The position numbers and the translations under genes are program-made. From Enoplosus armatus (taxonomy: Eukaryota > Chordata > Actinopteri > Centrarchiformes > Enoplosidae): a DNA stretch of 64,000 nucleotides. Numbering within the stretch: position 1 is the stretch's first letter; each line of letters opens with the position of its first letter. The stretch covers positions 22,779,581 through 22,843,580 of the forward strand of contig NC_092191.1 of assembly GCF_043641665.1 (NCBI RefSeq), read 5' to 3'. This document shows positions 46,794 through 58,554 of the stretch, one piece after another. Under the pieces are notes generated by a model. The model did not search any database. It worked only from the letters and a program-made list of their open reading frames with translations, and was not told the origin of the DNA.

Positions 46794-49217
46794 CTGTCGA
46801 CAAAGACATAGCCATGACATAATGTACAGGGTTAGAGACATAACTTCAATACACGTGAAAGGAAAACAATGATATTTTCATTCGAACTGACCACTGACCA
46901 TCTCATGTGTTTTATATTTCCCTTCTGTGTTTTTAAGGAAAGTGGTTACCAATGTATTAAAATGGTGGCACTGTACACTGCCAAGTATTGGCAGTGGAAG
47001 AAAGATATTCAGTCAATTGAGTCTAAACTAGAATCACTACCCAGCGCTTGTATGCCTACTATTAAGTGTATTTTTTGACTAAATGGAAGTTACCACCATA
47101 TTGATGATACATATGTGCGATTCCAGTGAATATACATTGTTGGGGTTCCTGAGATATCACGTTCACGAGAATGGGACGGACGTCCTTCAAAATATCAACG
47201 CTGCCCTTTGCGAGCATGAGACTGGATATGTCACCACAACGACAAAACAAACAAAGCAGGTCTGGTTCAGAACCTACAGTCCCTCTTTTTGATGCAGGTT
47301 CCAGAAAATGGTTTGTCCCTGCGATGCAACACAAGCCAAAAAAGCATAGTTCCAATTTTGAGCATGAATGTTTGCAGCTCAACAGCATAGACAGGCTACT
47401 GGTTATTTGTTTGCCGCTTCACATCCGGGGTTTGTTTCTCCCATCTGTCTGTCCCACCAGTCTAAACGATTACTGGTGCTGTGGGATAAAGTGAAAATCA
47501 ATTAAGTTGTCAGTTATTTCCAATATCTGCAATATATTTAGGGCCCTGCAGTCGGCCCAACATTTCATATGAGTTTACCGAGTTCTGCACTGCTCATTTT
47601 AAGTGTAATATATGGATGTTTTGTTGGTGTCCCTGCAATTTACCATTGTAGGCAAATAAAAAAAAATGTCTGAAAACATTTCTTGTTCAGGTTTGGACTC
47701 AACAGTGATGTCCTTTGGCGGTCTGACCCAAATGCTTCGAAGCTTCTACCGTTGCCATGGTAATCGATTCAACCTCTGTGTTCTGTCAGGCGATGCAGTG
47801 ACTTAAACCAACGGTGAGTAAGAAAAAGTAGAAATTAATATGTCATTTGTTAAGTCAGCTAGCCGCAAGGCTAATTTATGAAGTGTAAAATGTCATAGGC
47901 TTAAGCTAACAATGGTGACTAGCAAAAAAAAAACAATGTTACCTAAAGTAAAACACTCATATATTGGAATAATACTTGACTAAATGGTAAATTGGTAAAT
48001 GATCTCACTTATATAGCGCTTTTCAACCTTCACGGTTCCCAAAGCGCTTTACAGCTAAGTCTCATTCACCCATTCACTCAAACATTCACACACCAATGGC
48101 GACCGAGCTGCCATGCAAGGTGCTGGTCTCCATCGGGAGCAACTTAGGGTTCAGTGTCTTGCTCAAGGACACTTCGACCTGACGGGGGCAGCCGGGGATC
48201 GAACCCCCAACCCGCTCTAACCAGCTTCACCTCCCGTGCGACAGTGCTAACCACTGCGCCACCATGCCGCGACTAGCACCTCCTCCTGCCATAGCCACCT
48301 ACACGTTTAACATTTTTTCAGAGTTCCATGTCCTTCGCGTTTTCTTCAGCCCGGTGCTGCTGAGGCCCTGCAGACGGCTCAATAGAAAATCTTCACAGTC
48401 ACTTTAATGGGCAGCACAGTCAAGGGGAGTTTGAGAGTCGATCTCTATTCATGATGATCCCCCTTCCCTTGCTTCTCACCCTGAGGGTGTCAATAATAAT
48501 AATAACACTCACCCATTTCTCTCCAAAGCTCCATTTGCTCCTCATCATTCAGGCTGAACAATTAAGCTATTTGTCAGGGGCTCACTGGGAGATATGCAGA
48601 GGAGACCTTGAGTAAAGGCCAGCAAGGCAGAGGCTTGTTTCTCTATCAGTGGGAACACCAAAACAATCACTCAGGCAAAGTGACAGAGTGGCTCCTCCCG
48701 GGGAGCCGGAGAGCATTTTGCCTTCTTTTTCTTGGTCTTGTTCTCAGGCTGACTCAAAAGTTCAAAGAATAAGACATGAAGCGCCCGTCTTCACTCCCAA
48801 AGGTCTTCTTAAAGCAAGAAGAGTTGTTCATGTTCAACATGTAAACACACGAAAAAGAAGTTTTTGTGTGTGTGTGTGAAAGGAGTTGAAGTGGCAACTG
48901 AACCAGAATTACTGAAAGAAGCTTATATAATCAGGAAAAGAAGGAAGTTGAGGTTTCTGTTGAAACACACACACACTTTTCTGACGTTGGATTTGGGGCA
49001 TTACATTTCTGTAACCTTAATGACAATAAAACTGGAGCTAAAATGACTTAATCTCAAGCAGATTAAGGTTGAAAAAGAGCATGCAAGTGTGTGTTTCTGT
49101 ACTTTCTTTTTAATCAATTTGTAGCTAAGGACCAAATCAAAACATTTCTGAGGCCAGTCAAAGAGACAGCTGAAGGTCGGGGGGAAACAACTATGGTCAA
49201 CTGAAAGATTGCCATAC
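46794..49217 (-). other. birc6: birc6 intron (between window exons 9 and 10)
   Basis: GT-AG intron of 2,424 bp. It holds a near full-length tRNA-derived SINE (47981-48271) and short CA/GT runs near 48865 and 48965. Nothing else was recognised. Confidence 0.88.
47981..48271 (-). mobile_element. tRNA-derived SINE with A and B boxes
   Basis: Read on the minus strand it starts GCGGCATGGTGGCGCAGTGG. TGGCGCAGTGG (48261-48251) fits the RNA polymerase III A box and GGTTCGATCC (48205-48196) fits the B box, so the head derives from a tRNA. The body continues GTGTCCTTGAGCAAGACACT and ends with AAAGCGCTATATAAGTGAGA followed by ATTTACCAATTTACC. This is a common dispersed fish repeat. Two partial relatives are in the window (29757-29905, 46415-46516). 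No clear target duplication was seen. Confidence 0.85.
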
Positions 49218-49435
49218 CTCAGATACACTCGTGCTGGCGTTGGGGTTGCGGGGGGCGTGGTGGCTGAGGGCCGACAGACAGGCCAGGATGAGGTGGATGG
49301 CGCCGATCTCCAGAGCCATGCGGCGCAGCAGCACGCCGTCGTCGGTGGTCAGGGGAGTGCTGCTGAACAGCGCTCGGAGGACGTGGAACGGCAGCGTGGG
49401 CAGCACGTTGGCTGACGGAGACTGCAGGATGTGAC
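49218..49435 (-). CDS. birc6: birc6 exon 9 of window
   Basis: The exon is 218 nt: GT completing Ser, then 72 codons from HILQSPSANVLPTLPFHVLR to NASTSVSE. Acceptor cctccccag, donor gtatgg. The core LTTDDGVLLRRMALEIGAIH, then LILACLSALSHHAPR, matches vertebrate BIRC6 with a few conservative changes. It is unusually GC-rich compared with the flanking intron. Confidence 0.97.
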
Positions 49436-50281
49436 CTGGGGAGGATGCCAAGGCAGACAATTGAATCAGAAGGCGTTTTGTACGGGTTTGGGTTTTAAGG
49501 AGGATTCATTGGGTTTTCCAATATCAGTGTTAGTACACCACTGTTGAAATGCACTATCAAGACATTCAAATTCTCCGTAAGGAAAACGAACACCTTTTTT
49601 AGCATAAGATGTGACAAAAAATTTTTTTAAATGTAGTGACTTTTTTTGATATTTTTGTGTTAAAAATTTGTCTAACAACTTTCAGGCTATTAGCTAGCAT
49701 TAGGTGGAATGTACATAAAATGTCGTCATCTTATGATGTCATAGTTTTGCTATTTGTAGCGACCCCATGCTTTGACAAAATCAGTGTTTATGTCTGCTTT
49801 GTTGAACAGACAGCTCTTAACTGATAAAACACAAGTTTCCTTATAACATATCTAATAATAAACCTGTTGACAAATCGCACCTTCCTGAAAAGCAGTACTG
49901 TTTTTATGCCGCATCATTTTAAGGAATCACATATCGTGAATAATGATGCAAGATTTTAGTCCGTGTGTGCCCCTCCAGCAGTGGCCTGATGTGCTGTGTG
50001 ACCTGTATCACTAAACAAGATGGCAAAGATACTCGGACATCGCTCACTAATAAAACCACTCAATTCAAGGAACTGGAAAACAAACTCTGTATCAGCAAGA
50101 AATGTTCATGTAAGACTCAAATCAGACCATCTCACTTTGTGGTTTAAATAATATCAGCAGAGGAGGGGGCTGTTGAAATATAGAAGACATTATTAATATT
50201 AAATAAAAAGAGTCAGACACACAAAAAAAACAAGAACTAAGGATGAGGAACGTGGTTTTTTTTTTGTGCTTTCAGACTTAC
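49436..50281 (-). other. birc6: birc6 intron (between window exons 8 and 9)
   Basis: GT-AG intron of 846 bp; AT-rich, nothing recognised beyond short T runs. Confidence 0.9.
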
Positions 50282-50615
50282 TGCCCTCTCCATCGTCCGT
50301 GACACCCAGCACCAGGCGCAGCAGACACTGGGCGTGCTTCCTCTCCTTCAGCAGCACCTCCGCATACCCCGGCAGGCGCAGAAACAGGCCGAATGCAGCC
50401 AGCGAGTGGGCAGGGATGGGCGACATGGTCTGCACCGAGGATGAGGACGAAGAGGACGACTGGGACTGCTGCTTGTTGATGGGCGGCGGCTCGGCGGCAA
50501 TCGACTCCGGCGCCTCGTACACCAGCTCGCCCGACTGCTCGATGGTCACCCACTCGAACTGGTCGTTGTCCTTGGGCTTCTCCTGTGTGGCGGAGGGCAC
50601 CACCGGGGCGCTGAC
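50282..50615 (-). CDS. birc6: birc6 exon 8 of window
   Basis: The exon is 334 nt, 111 codons plus an A that joins GT of the next exon to make Ser. It reads VSAPVVPSATQEKPKDNDQF, EWVTIEQSGELVYEAPESIA, a Ser-rich stretch, then TMSPIPAHSLAAFGLFLRLP and KHAQCLLRLVLGVTDDGEG. Acceptor tccacag, donor gtaagt. The run QSQSSSSSSSSVQ replaces a short PPIKSAVQ linker of mammals, a fish-side insertion of low-complexity serine in a linker just before an invariant helix. Confidence 0.97.
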
Positions 50616-51655
50616 CTGTGGACGACCGTGCGGAAGAGCAGAGGGGGAATTTTATTAAAAAAGAAAAGGTGAGACAGGGTGAATACGAGAGAATGCTGAC
50701 AGGTGGATTTAGGAGAGCAGGAACTCCGCAGTGTCAGGATGAGGCAAATTCACGACCTGAGGGGTCGAGGAGAGACTGCTGGCTTCTCTACAAAGTGCGA
50801 ATGTAAACCAACACTTCATAATCTGGATCAGTACGTAAAAGCACCAGTTTCATCCTCCTTTAAATGAAGGAGAGAGCCCTTTGTCATACTTCAGTCATTT
50901 TAGCGTGGAATATATCAAAGTGAAGCGTCAAAGTTCATTCCTGACCTTGGTGACCAACAAGGTGATACAGTTGAAAGTAGGGCTGCAACTGAAGAGTGCG
51001 GTCATAATGGATTAATCTGCCGATTATATTCACGATTCATTGTTTGATCTAAAAATGTCTAAAAATATTGAAAAATGTCCATCATATCTTGTGTATGTCT
51101 CGTGATGTAATGTTAGACTAAGTCTCCTAAACCCAAAAGATATTCAGTTTACTATCTCAGATGACTGAGGAAACCAGAAAATGTTCACTGGAGCTCCATC
51201 TCCATGACAACTAGGCAAACTCCAGAAAAGAAAAAGATGGTTAATGGGACCTAGAGTGGGGATTTAGTCAAATTAAAGTGCTTTAATATCATCCTATAAA
51301 CAATCTCATGATGCTTTCCTGTCAATATGAAGTGCAAAAACATGTCCTTCACTAATATGTCTGTGACATGCTTATTGCATTAGAATCTTCTTGTTGTGTT
51401 TGTTAAAGATGTCACGAAAACATGTTGGAAGAGCCAAACAATTAAAAGAAAGAAGATAAAAGCTAATGTAAAACAAGCAATTCAACTGATGAGAAGAATT
51501 TGCTGTGTGAAACCAAACCTGATGGGTTTTTTTGTCCTTAAACTGACAAATTTAAGACTTGAGCATGTTTTTACATAGTACATTAACATGAAGATTTTAG
51601 CCCTACTTGACCACCCATACTCTCATCATTGACCTGCGTCTGTGGGCAGTCTCAC
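50616..51655 (-). other. birc6: birc6 intron (between window exons 7 and 8)
   Basis: GT-AG intron of 1,040 bp; nothing recognised. Confidence 0.9.
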
Positions 51656-51855
51656 CTGCTGGATGACATCAGGGTAGAGCATGGGCAGCCTCTCCGCAAT
51701 GAGGGCGAGGCCGCCCATGCCTGCGAAGACCTGCAGCGGTGACTGAATGGGGTTGGTCTCCAGCAGGGACTCGTCAGTGGCGGCGTCCAGACATTCCTCG
51801 CTGGCCGCCATTGGTTCGTCCTCTGGACAGCTGTTCAGCATGTCACAGTGATCCA
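51656..51855 (-). CDS. birc6: birc6 exon 7 of window
   Basis: The exon is 200 nt: TG of a split codon, then 66 codons DHCDMLNSCPEDEPMAASEE ... LQVFAGMGGLALIAERLPML, YPDVIQQ. Acceptor cttgcag, donor gtgaga. The acidic CPEDEPMAASEECLDAATDE loop precedes the conserved SPLQVFAGMGGLALIAERLP helix, as in mammals. Splicing from exon 6 gives EKVDHCDML, one residue longer than the mammalian EKDHGDLL. Confidence 0.97.
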
Positions 51856-54800
51856 CTGCAAGGAGAGCAAAGAGAGGACCTGTTGTATGTTCATGCACTG
51901 GTGTCTGTAGCTTGGGAACCAGACGCATCTGTGAGCTCCTGTTTTTATTTGCTCTGGCAGATGAGTCTGGTTTTTTTATTTTATATGACATTAGCTTTGG
52001 TGGATGTTTATCGGCTTCACTGTAAATTGGGTCGATTGCAGCAATATGCATTCCAGTCGAACTGATTTACGACACCGTGAACAAGGGGGGCCATTTGTGA
52101 CCCAAAATTAGGATTAGGGGTTAATGGATACTAATTACATTTTAGAATAAAGATGAAGTGGTTTTCGAAACATTTACGCACGTGGTTCATCTCGCCCTCC
52201 TCCACATTTTCCACTGTTGGTGATATTGTCTGTATTATTTCCTCCCTTTCAACTGAGCAAATGCATGAGTTGTATGCATAAGAGAGGTGAAAACAGCTTA
52301 TTTCAGAAAATTCTCATTTTTGAAATTCCCGTTGGGGGACTATAAGAAACTGTAAAGGACTTGAATTGGCCTTAATTTAACACTCCACCACCCGTCCCTA
52401 TTATCTTTTTCTTCTTTCTAGTGTAATTTATCTGTGCGTGTGAAACCCCCCTGTTGTGTATGAACTTATGTATTTGTGTCCTGGTGACATGGTCTGTCCT
52501 GTCATTTTATTCCATGTATTTATTTTGCAGTCCATATATTCTCCTAAAAACAATAAAAGTAAATTTTATACATAGATTTTTTAAAATTATTATTAACAGA
52601 TTTTTTGAGAATAACAACTGAGGATAATTAGATAATTAGTATCTACACATAGGAGCTTTAACAGGCTTAAAAGTACAACTCCATAGTACAGAGTTCCACT
52701 ATGGGGTTTAGCACTTTCGCCTATTTCGCTTCCATTTCTCAAAACGGCCAAACAGGAGAGCGGGAGGAGGAGAACCCAACAACAGCTTCCAATCAGCACA
52801 GACCATCTCCATCACAGGCTATTCATCCCTCAACAGGCTTTAATGAGGGCGTGGAACGTTGAGGGTGCCCTTGGGCGTGCCACGTGCTGATCAGAAAGGA
52901 GAAAATGAAACACCGTCCTACTGCCCTTGTTTACACTTACAACATGGCACCGGAGACAAAGTCAAGACAGTCAAAATGGAACAGAGAGGGTCAAAGGCGA
53001 AACACACACCCCCACTTCCACCAGTGCTAACCGATTGTGTAAAGCTCTGGACGACTGGTAGGTCATCTTCCAAAATAGCCACTCATCATCATCACCATCA
53101 TCTCGTACAGAGGAGAAAATCAGGGGGATGATTCATAGCTCTCCGCAGGGGAATTTTTTTTTTTTTTTTCTACCCCACACATTCTCTTGATGATGAATTC
53201 AAAAGTCACTGAGATTGTGAATAAAAGGGTTTCTAACAGAGATTAACGTGCCTGAACTTCCAAAACGGGATTAGAGAATGCTCGTGTTTTAGGGAAGGGC
53301 GAGGACGAGCCGGTCATTTGGCAGCTTGCCTGAGGAATAATTAAACAGTGCTTCTACCACATGATTTAGCTCTTTCGAAACGCGAGCGAAACCATAGCGG
53401 CAAATGACTAAACAGTTAAGCTCTCAGAAAACTGTCTGCGCGGAGAGAAAGTAACGTTCTGCAGAAACAACTTCCCTCTAAAGCCCTTGGCCTACTTAAA
53501 AGACTACTCCACCAATTTAGCATTGCACTCAGGCAACTTTGTCGACCTCAAATAAATTTATTATTGTCCAAAGCTCGCACCTGTATTTCCCAGAAATGCA
53601 ACTCGACAGTTTGATTGGAGAGTTGCGCGTGCTTCAAACAAACTACTTCCGACCATGTCTGAACGTGAAATGCGGAAGTGTGGGGGGGAGTGACTGAAGT
53701 AGACGGATTTTTGGTTTCAGAAAGTTTTTGAAAAAAATGCCACATTTGAAGCGTACGGATGCCTTTCGCCGGTGGTTCTGTGAAAGGTGTGACGTAAATT
53801 GAGTCTTCAGCTCCACCTGCTGAAAGCCCCGGCATTAGATTGAAAGGAATGTCTCACCGTCTTTGTCAGGGGTCACTGCCATTTCCCTTCACTTATCGGC
53901 TGTAAAAAGGTTTTCAGGGAAAGAGGGATGAATCTCAAGGGTTTTGGGGGCCACTGGCAGTGTAGTTAAATGTAGCGTACGCTAGACACGATGTGAGTGC
54001 ATTTAGGCAGACAGCGGTCAGGGTAATTTCTTTAAGAGGCAAAATAACTGGTACCGCATCGGACAGAGACTCCAATGGGGCCACTAATCCGTGTTATTTG
54101 TTAGCCTTTCTGTGCTGCTAAGTGTCTAATCTCTACAGCTCATGTAATAAGGCTCTCTGAATTCAGCAGCCACGGAGAGAGGAAGGACACGTTGGTTAAA
54201 TAAAGACAATGGCGGACCTCATCACGTGGTTAGTGTCTGGACAGTGGGCACATTTGAGAATTATTCGAGTTCATTGAAAGGGAAGTGGCAAGTCAGCACC
54301 TTCTCCTTTTGGGAAAGTCAAGGTTGAAGAACTACAAGGAGTTGCCACGTTGCTTCCTGGGGCCAATGAAAAGGCAAGCTATGTAACTGAACCTAAACAT
54401 CTTCTTTCGTGGAGGGCTGTAAGCACTGATGGTGAAGTGTCTTGCACCTGCAAAAATAATCAAGCTGTTCTAGGCTTTGACCAGACTTTCATCTTCCCGG
54501 CCAAAAGAGAAAATGTAGAGCAGAAACAACCTTTTACTCACCAACCAAACAGCACATAAAACTTATTTTTCTTCTTAATGACATACATCTGAAGATCCTG
54601 ACTTGTAAAATACAGTGGAGATGCAAAGAAGACCGACATATAAAAGCCTAACAAGGCTCTTAAAAGTTCAGGTTTTGGGATGCCAGAGGTTACTTTGCGG
54701 AGGAAAAGGGCTTAATGTAAAATTGCTTTCTGTTGTATGAAGTGCGAGGAAAACAGAACTCAAGAGCTTGAATACTATCGAGACTCACTTTGCATGTGCG

Positions 54801-57020
54801 TTGCTGTTCTTCACTTGGTAAACACTAACTGGCAGCACTTAAAAAGAGTACTCCACCGATTTAGCCTTGAACTTTTATAACATTGTTGGACTCACAATGG
54901 ACTATTAAAAAAACAAGGATAAAAATCATCACATCATTCCATACTTTCTTCTTCCTCATCAAAACCTGGCGCCTACACTCCCCACAATGCAACTCAACCA
55001 CTGACATCACCTTTAAGACATTTTCAGACTTCACACAGCCCCCTCTGGAGCCACAAAAGGCTTTATACATCTGTTTTCACATAGGTAGCAGTACTCCCCA
55101 AGACCTGTGAACACACTTCGGTGTTTAAGATCGTTGGTATAAAAGTGTCAGCAGTAAAGGTATAGTTTATATTGATATAAAATGTCCAATGGATGTATAT
55201 ACAGACAACACACACTGTTGAATATACAAACTTGTATATTCCTGTTACTGGTCCAGTCACAGACAGGTTCAGGTAAAAAAAAAACAACAGAAATGGAAAA
55301 GGTTTCTCTTGATTTCTGGCTCACCGTTCTGGTTTACAGGGACGCTAAAAGTATGACGTCTATGATACTGAATTACCCAACCATGAAAGTCATCCAAACA
55401 AATGAGACCACAGTTTGTTTTTTTTAAATGGAAACTATGGATCGTGGACAGGACATGGCCGATGGACAAAAAGGTATCTGAGCAGTTCTGCAAATTCACC
55501 AGTGCTGAGATCATCAAAACGAGGCATTGGAATCTGACCTAGCGCTGACCCTCGAGCCTGCAGAATCGGATAGCTAAATATAACCAGTCCATGGAGCAGC
55601 AGTGTTGACGTCTGGCTGAAAAGGAGGGTCAGCGGTTTGATCCCAGCAACAACCTGTCCTGACTAAATGTCCTTCAGCAACAGCGCTCACTGGACAAAAC
55701 AGTCAAAGTAAACGGCTACAAATGACACTATAAACATACTTCCCTGAGCCTGAATATTCGGTACAGCATCCCAGGTAAAACACAATCTTTCTACATGCCA
55801 TTGTGTATACATGAATGCTACATCAATATCCAAAAAGTCCCATGAATATTGTACGAAAGCAACATCTAAGGATCAAAAAGCTTTAATTCCCGGAGGGCAG
55901 AGGTAAGTAGAAGAGGCACCATGATTGAACAGCGTGTGCTCAAACCACTCCACAAGCTTTTAGACTTCAAAGCTTTTCTTCCAAAGCTGCCCAAGATATA
56001 GCCCAGGTGATGTGAGCCGAGCCAAGTACAACTCCATTAAAATCTCCAGGCAGGAGGAGAGTAATAGCCACTGGACTAGATTTTTACTGCAGCACAACCC
56101 ATTTGTTGTGCTGTATTTGAATTCCTAAAGCCCTTTTCTGTTCACGTGATTTTCGGTTACAAAGCGGTCTAAAAATCACCACAATCCCTTCATTTCCTTC
56201 TCTTCCATTCAGATGGATTTACACTGGACTAAGGCAGAGAATTCCCAATCAATGGACCTCAACAGGGCCAGAAGTTGAGTTGGTGGGTCCAAGAATTGGG
56301 GCAGGACTAAGAACCCGAAAAGCTAGAAAATGGGTTATTTTTGTGGCGGTGGGCCAGGGAAGTGTGGATGAGCTTATTCATGGTGTCATCCTGGGATCTG
56401 TGGGAGCAGTACACAAACTGCAGTGGGTCCCGGGTAAGAGTTAGTGAGGAGGTGACGAAGTCACCTGCCAAACATAAATACAAGTGCCACAAAATGGCAA
56501 TGGCTGCACTTTCCACAGAAACACTACATGGCTTTTAATTTGAAACAGATACAGGAAGTATCGAGTTTGCATTAACAGCATAATGCCATAACAAACATGT
56601 AAAAGGACAAACAGAGCAGATCAGGAAAGAAGGACGCTTCATACTAAAATAGGACCAAATATACTCACCGAAATGAGTGAATTAGAAAAAAAGACGGTCT
56701 CTAATATAAGCCTGCTTCAAATAAAGGCCTGGTACACTCCACAGTTGAGGTAAATCAAGGCCCCAGCCACTATTTGAGAATTTTCAGGAATATATCATTT
56801 TACAGTGACGGTAATAACTACGTTTTTGTTCGTTTTTTTAAATTAGGCTTCACGGGTAAGGTAACAAATGCGTCGCTCAACATATGAACATGCCAAATGA
56901 CATGGGAATTGTTCATAAAATAAGTCTTGTTGAACTGAATAAGGAGAACATTTTGGAAAACTGGAATTGGAAAATTATTTAAACCTCCTAAAGTGCTGTA
57001 GAGCTGCATGTTTTCGGTAC
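51856..57020 (-). other. birc6: birc6 intron (between window exons 6 and 7)
   Basis: GT-AG intron of 5,165 bp. Two stretches beginning with the shared words TACTCCACC and ATTTAG (53498 and 54842) look like diverged copies of one dispersed repeat. There is a T run at 53153-53169. Otherwise nothing was recognised. Confidence 0.82.
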
Positions 57021-57194
57021 CTTTCTCAGTGCGCAGCCTCTTGAAGGAGTCCGTCTTGGAAAGGCCGGGATCAGAGATGACCTTGGAGCCCAGTTTGACT
57101 GTCAGGTTGATAGACTGGTAGCCCTGTGGCAGCTTGCGGTCATACAGGAGCGTCAGTAGCTGGGCCAGGGTCATCTCGGGTGGGAGGGGCTGAC
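57021..57194 (-). CDS. birc6: birc6 exon 6 of window: second half of ubiquitin-like segment
   Basis: The exon is 174 nt: GT completing Gly, 57 codons QPLPPEMTLAQLLTLLYDRK, LPQGYQSINLTVKLGSKVIS, DPGLSKTDSFKRLRTEK, then G. Acceptor cccctccag, donor gtaccg. With the previous exon it forms a pattern of strand (TISVPVFHLYHKLL), helix (TLAQLLTLLYDRKL) and strand (SINLTVKLGSKVI) consistent with the ubiquitin-like domain described in BIRC6 structures; that mapping is from memory. Confidence 0.96.
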
Positions 57195-57351
57195 CTGGAG
57201 GGGAGGGCAAGGTGAACTTCATTAATATATGAACTTTGGCTGCTTAATTTTGTTGTGCGTGACCCCCCCCCCAAAGAAAACAAAAAAATACGTGATGTCC
57301 TGCTGCTGGATGTGAGTTGCTATGTTAACCTTGCACTTGCAGGTGTAGTAC
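57195..57351 (-). other. birc6: Short birc6 intron (between window exons 5 and 6)
   Basis: A 157-bp GT-AG intron, the shortest in the window. A C8-9 run lies near 57262-57270 on the plus strand. Confidence 0.95.
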
Positions 57352-57513
57352 CTGGAAGCAGCTTGTGGTAGAGGTGGAAGACAGGCACACTGATGGTTTT
57401 GGCTGAAGGGTCCACACCAGACGAGGCAGTCAACTTGTCGCTCATTACTCGGCCCCTCCTCGACGGGGGTCGGGGAGGGGTTGAGAGCGCTCGCTTGGAC
57501 TGGGACTTCAAGC
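57352..57513 (-). CDS. birc6: birc6 exon 5 of window: start of ubiquitin-like segment
   Basis: The exon is 162 nt: GC completing Gly, 53 codons LKSQSKRALSTPPRPPSRRG, RVMSDKLTASSGVDPSAKTI, SVPVFHLYHKLLP, then G. Acceptor gccatcag, donor gtacta. A basic, proline-rich linker (KRALSTPPRPPSRRGR) runs into the first strand of the putative ubiquitin-like fold. The linker has several Ser/Thr next to basic residues, possible phosphorylation sites. Confidence 0.96.
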
Positions 57514-58422
57514 CTGATGGCGAAGACGGACAACATGGAAACATCACGGGCCTGTTAGTCGTGTTCTCATTCAAAGAATACGCAGACTTTTATACTGAAA
57601 GCTTCCCAACAGCTTATATATGACATATTTAAACACATGATTAATCATAAAATAATAACAACGTCCCATGAAAGTTGTACCTGACATTTTCAGGGTGTGC
57701 TTCGGGTACAAAATGGAGATGCATATATTAATTCATTGGAAAGCACTGTTGGAAATAAACTTACACATAAGCATTTTAGACACAATGGGATAAATGATGG
57801 TGACCAAAACTAAAAAAAAAAAACATGACATTCTGATTAAGTGGGCTGGGGAAATGATTTTTCACTGCGAGCAGAGCTTGATTTGGAATTTGTGGCTGAG
57901 GTTTGTGGGTTCCATACGCATCAAATGCGGCACATTGCATCGTGGGATTGTTAGCAGAGAATAAAATGGCAGAGGGTAAACGTAGCGCGCAAGACTGCAA
58001 AAGGGGAGGGATTTTGGACACAGCCCTTGTTATAGATACGCTGATGTTAAGCTAATGTTAGCCTCTCCTTGAACGCCCTTACACAATGCGAGAGATGGTT
58101 TTATGCCAACTGTTGCAGCATCTGTCATTCATTGTTCTACTTGAGGAACAAATTGGAGACTGCTGTTTCAGCATGGTTAATTGTGCAGCCTCAGTCATCG
58201 TGCTGTATGTCAACTTTAGATCTTAGTTTTTAAATACATATCTTTCTTGTGAAAAGCACTCAGTCATTTTAGTGCTTCCTGCTTGTGAGTCAACAACCTA
58301 CACAATTCCAACATGACTGGCTTGTAGGCAGCTGTGGACATGAAGACCTTTCTCAGACTCAGGTTGGCTAATTGTAGCCGATGGCTGGGTTTGGGGCGCG
58401 TGCGGAAACCGATCCCAAGTAC
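57514..58422 (-). other. birc6: birc6 intron (between window exons 4 and 5)
   Basis: GT-AG intron of 909 bp; nothing recognised. Confidence 0.9.
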
Positions 58423-58554
58423 CTGAGGCCACGACGACACTGTAGTTGTCCTGGAAGCCGCTGTCCGCTTTCATCTTCTCTTTCTCCTCATGGTTCTTCT
58501 TCTCCTTGTCCTCCTTCTGCTCATTGATCAGCTTGGCTGTAATACTGGGCGTGT
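58423..58554 (-). CDS. birc6: birc6 exon 4 of window: charged helix
   Basis: The exon is 132 nt: AC completing Asp, 43 codons TPSITAKLINEQKEDKEKKN, HEEKEKMKADSGFQDNYSVV, VAS, then G. Acceptor ttcctccag, donor gtactt. The highly charged EQKEDKEKKNHEEKEKMKAD stretch should be helical or coiled and is nearly identical to mammals. Confidence 0.97.

Noticed and set aside
48195..48261. Possible tRNA gene from A- and B-box-like words
   Set aside because: The boxes belong to a SINE body with related fragments elsewhere in the window; the surrounding sequence does not fold as a cloverleaf with an acceptor stem.
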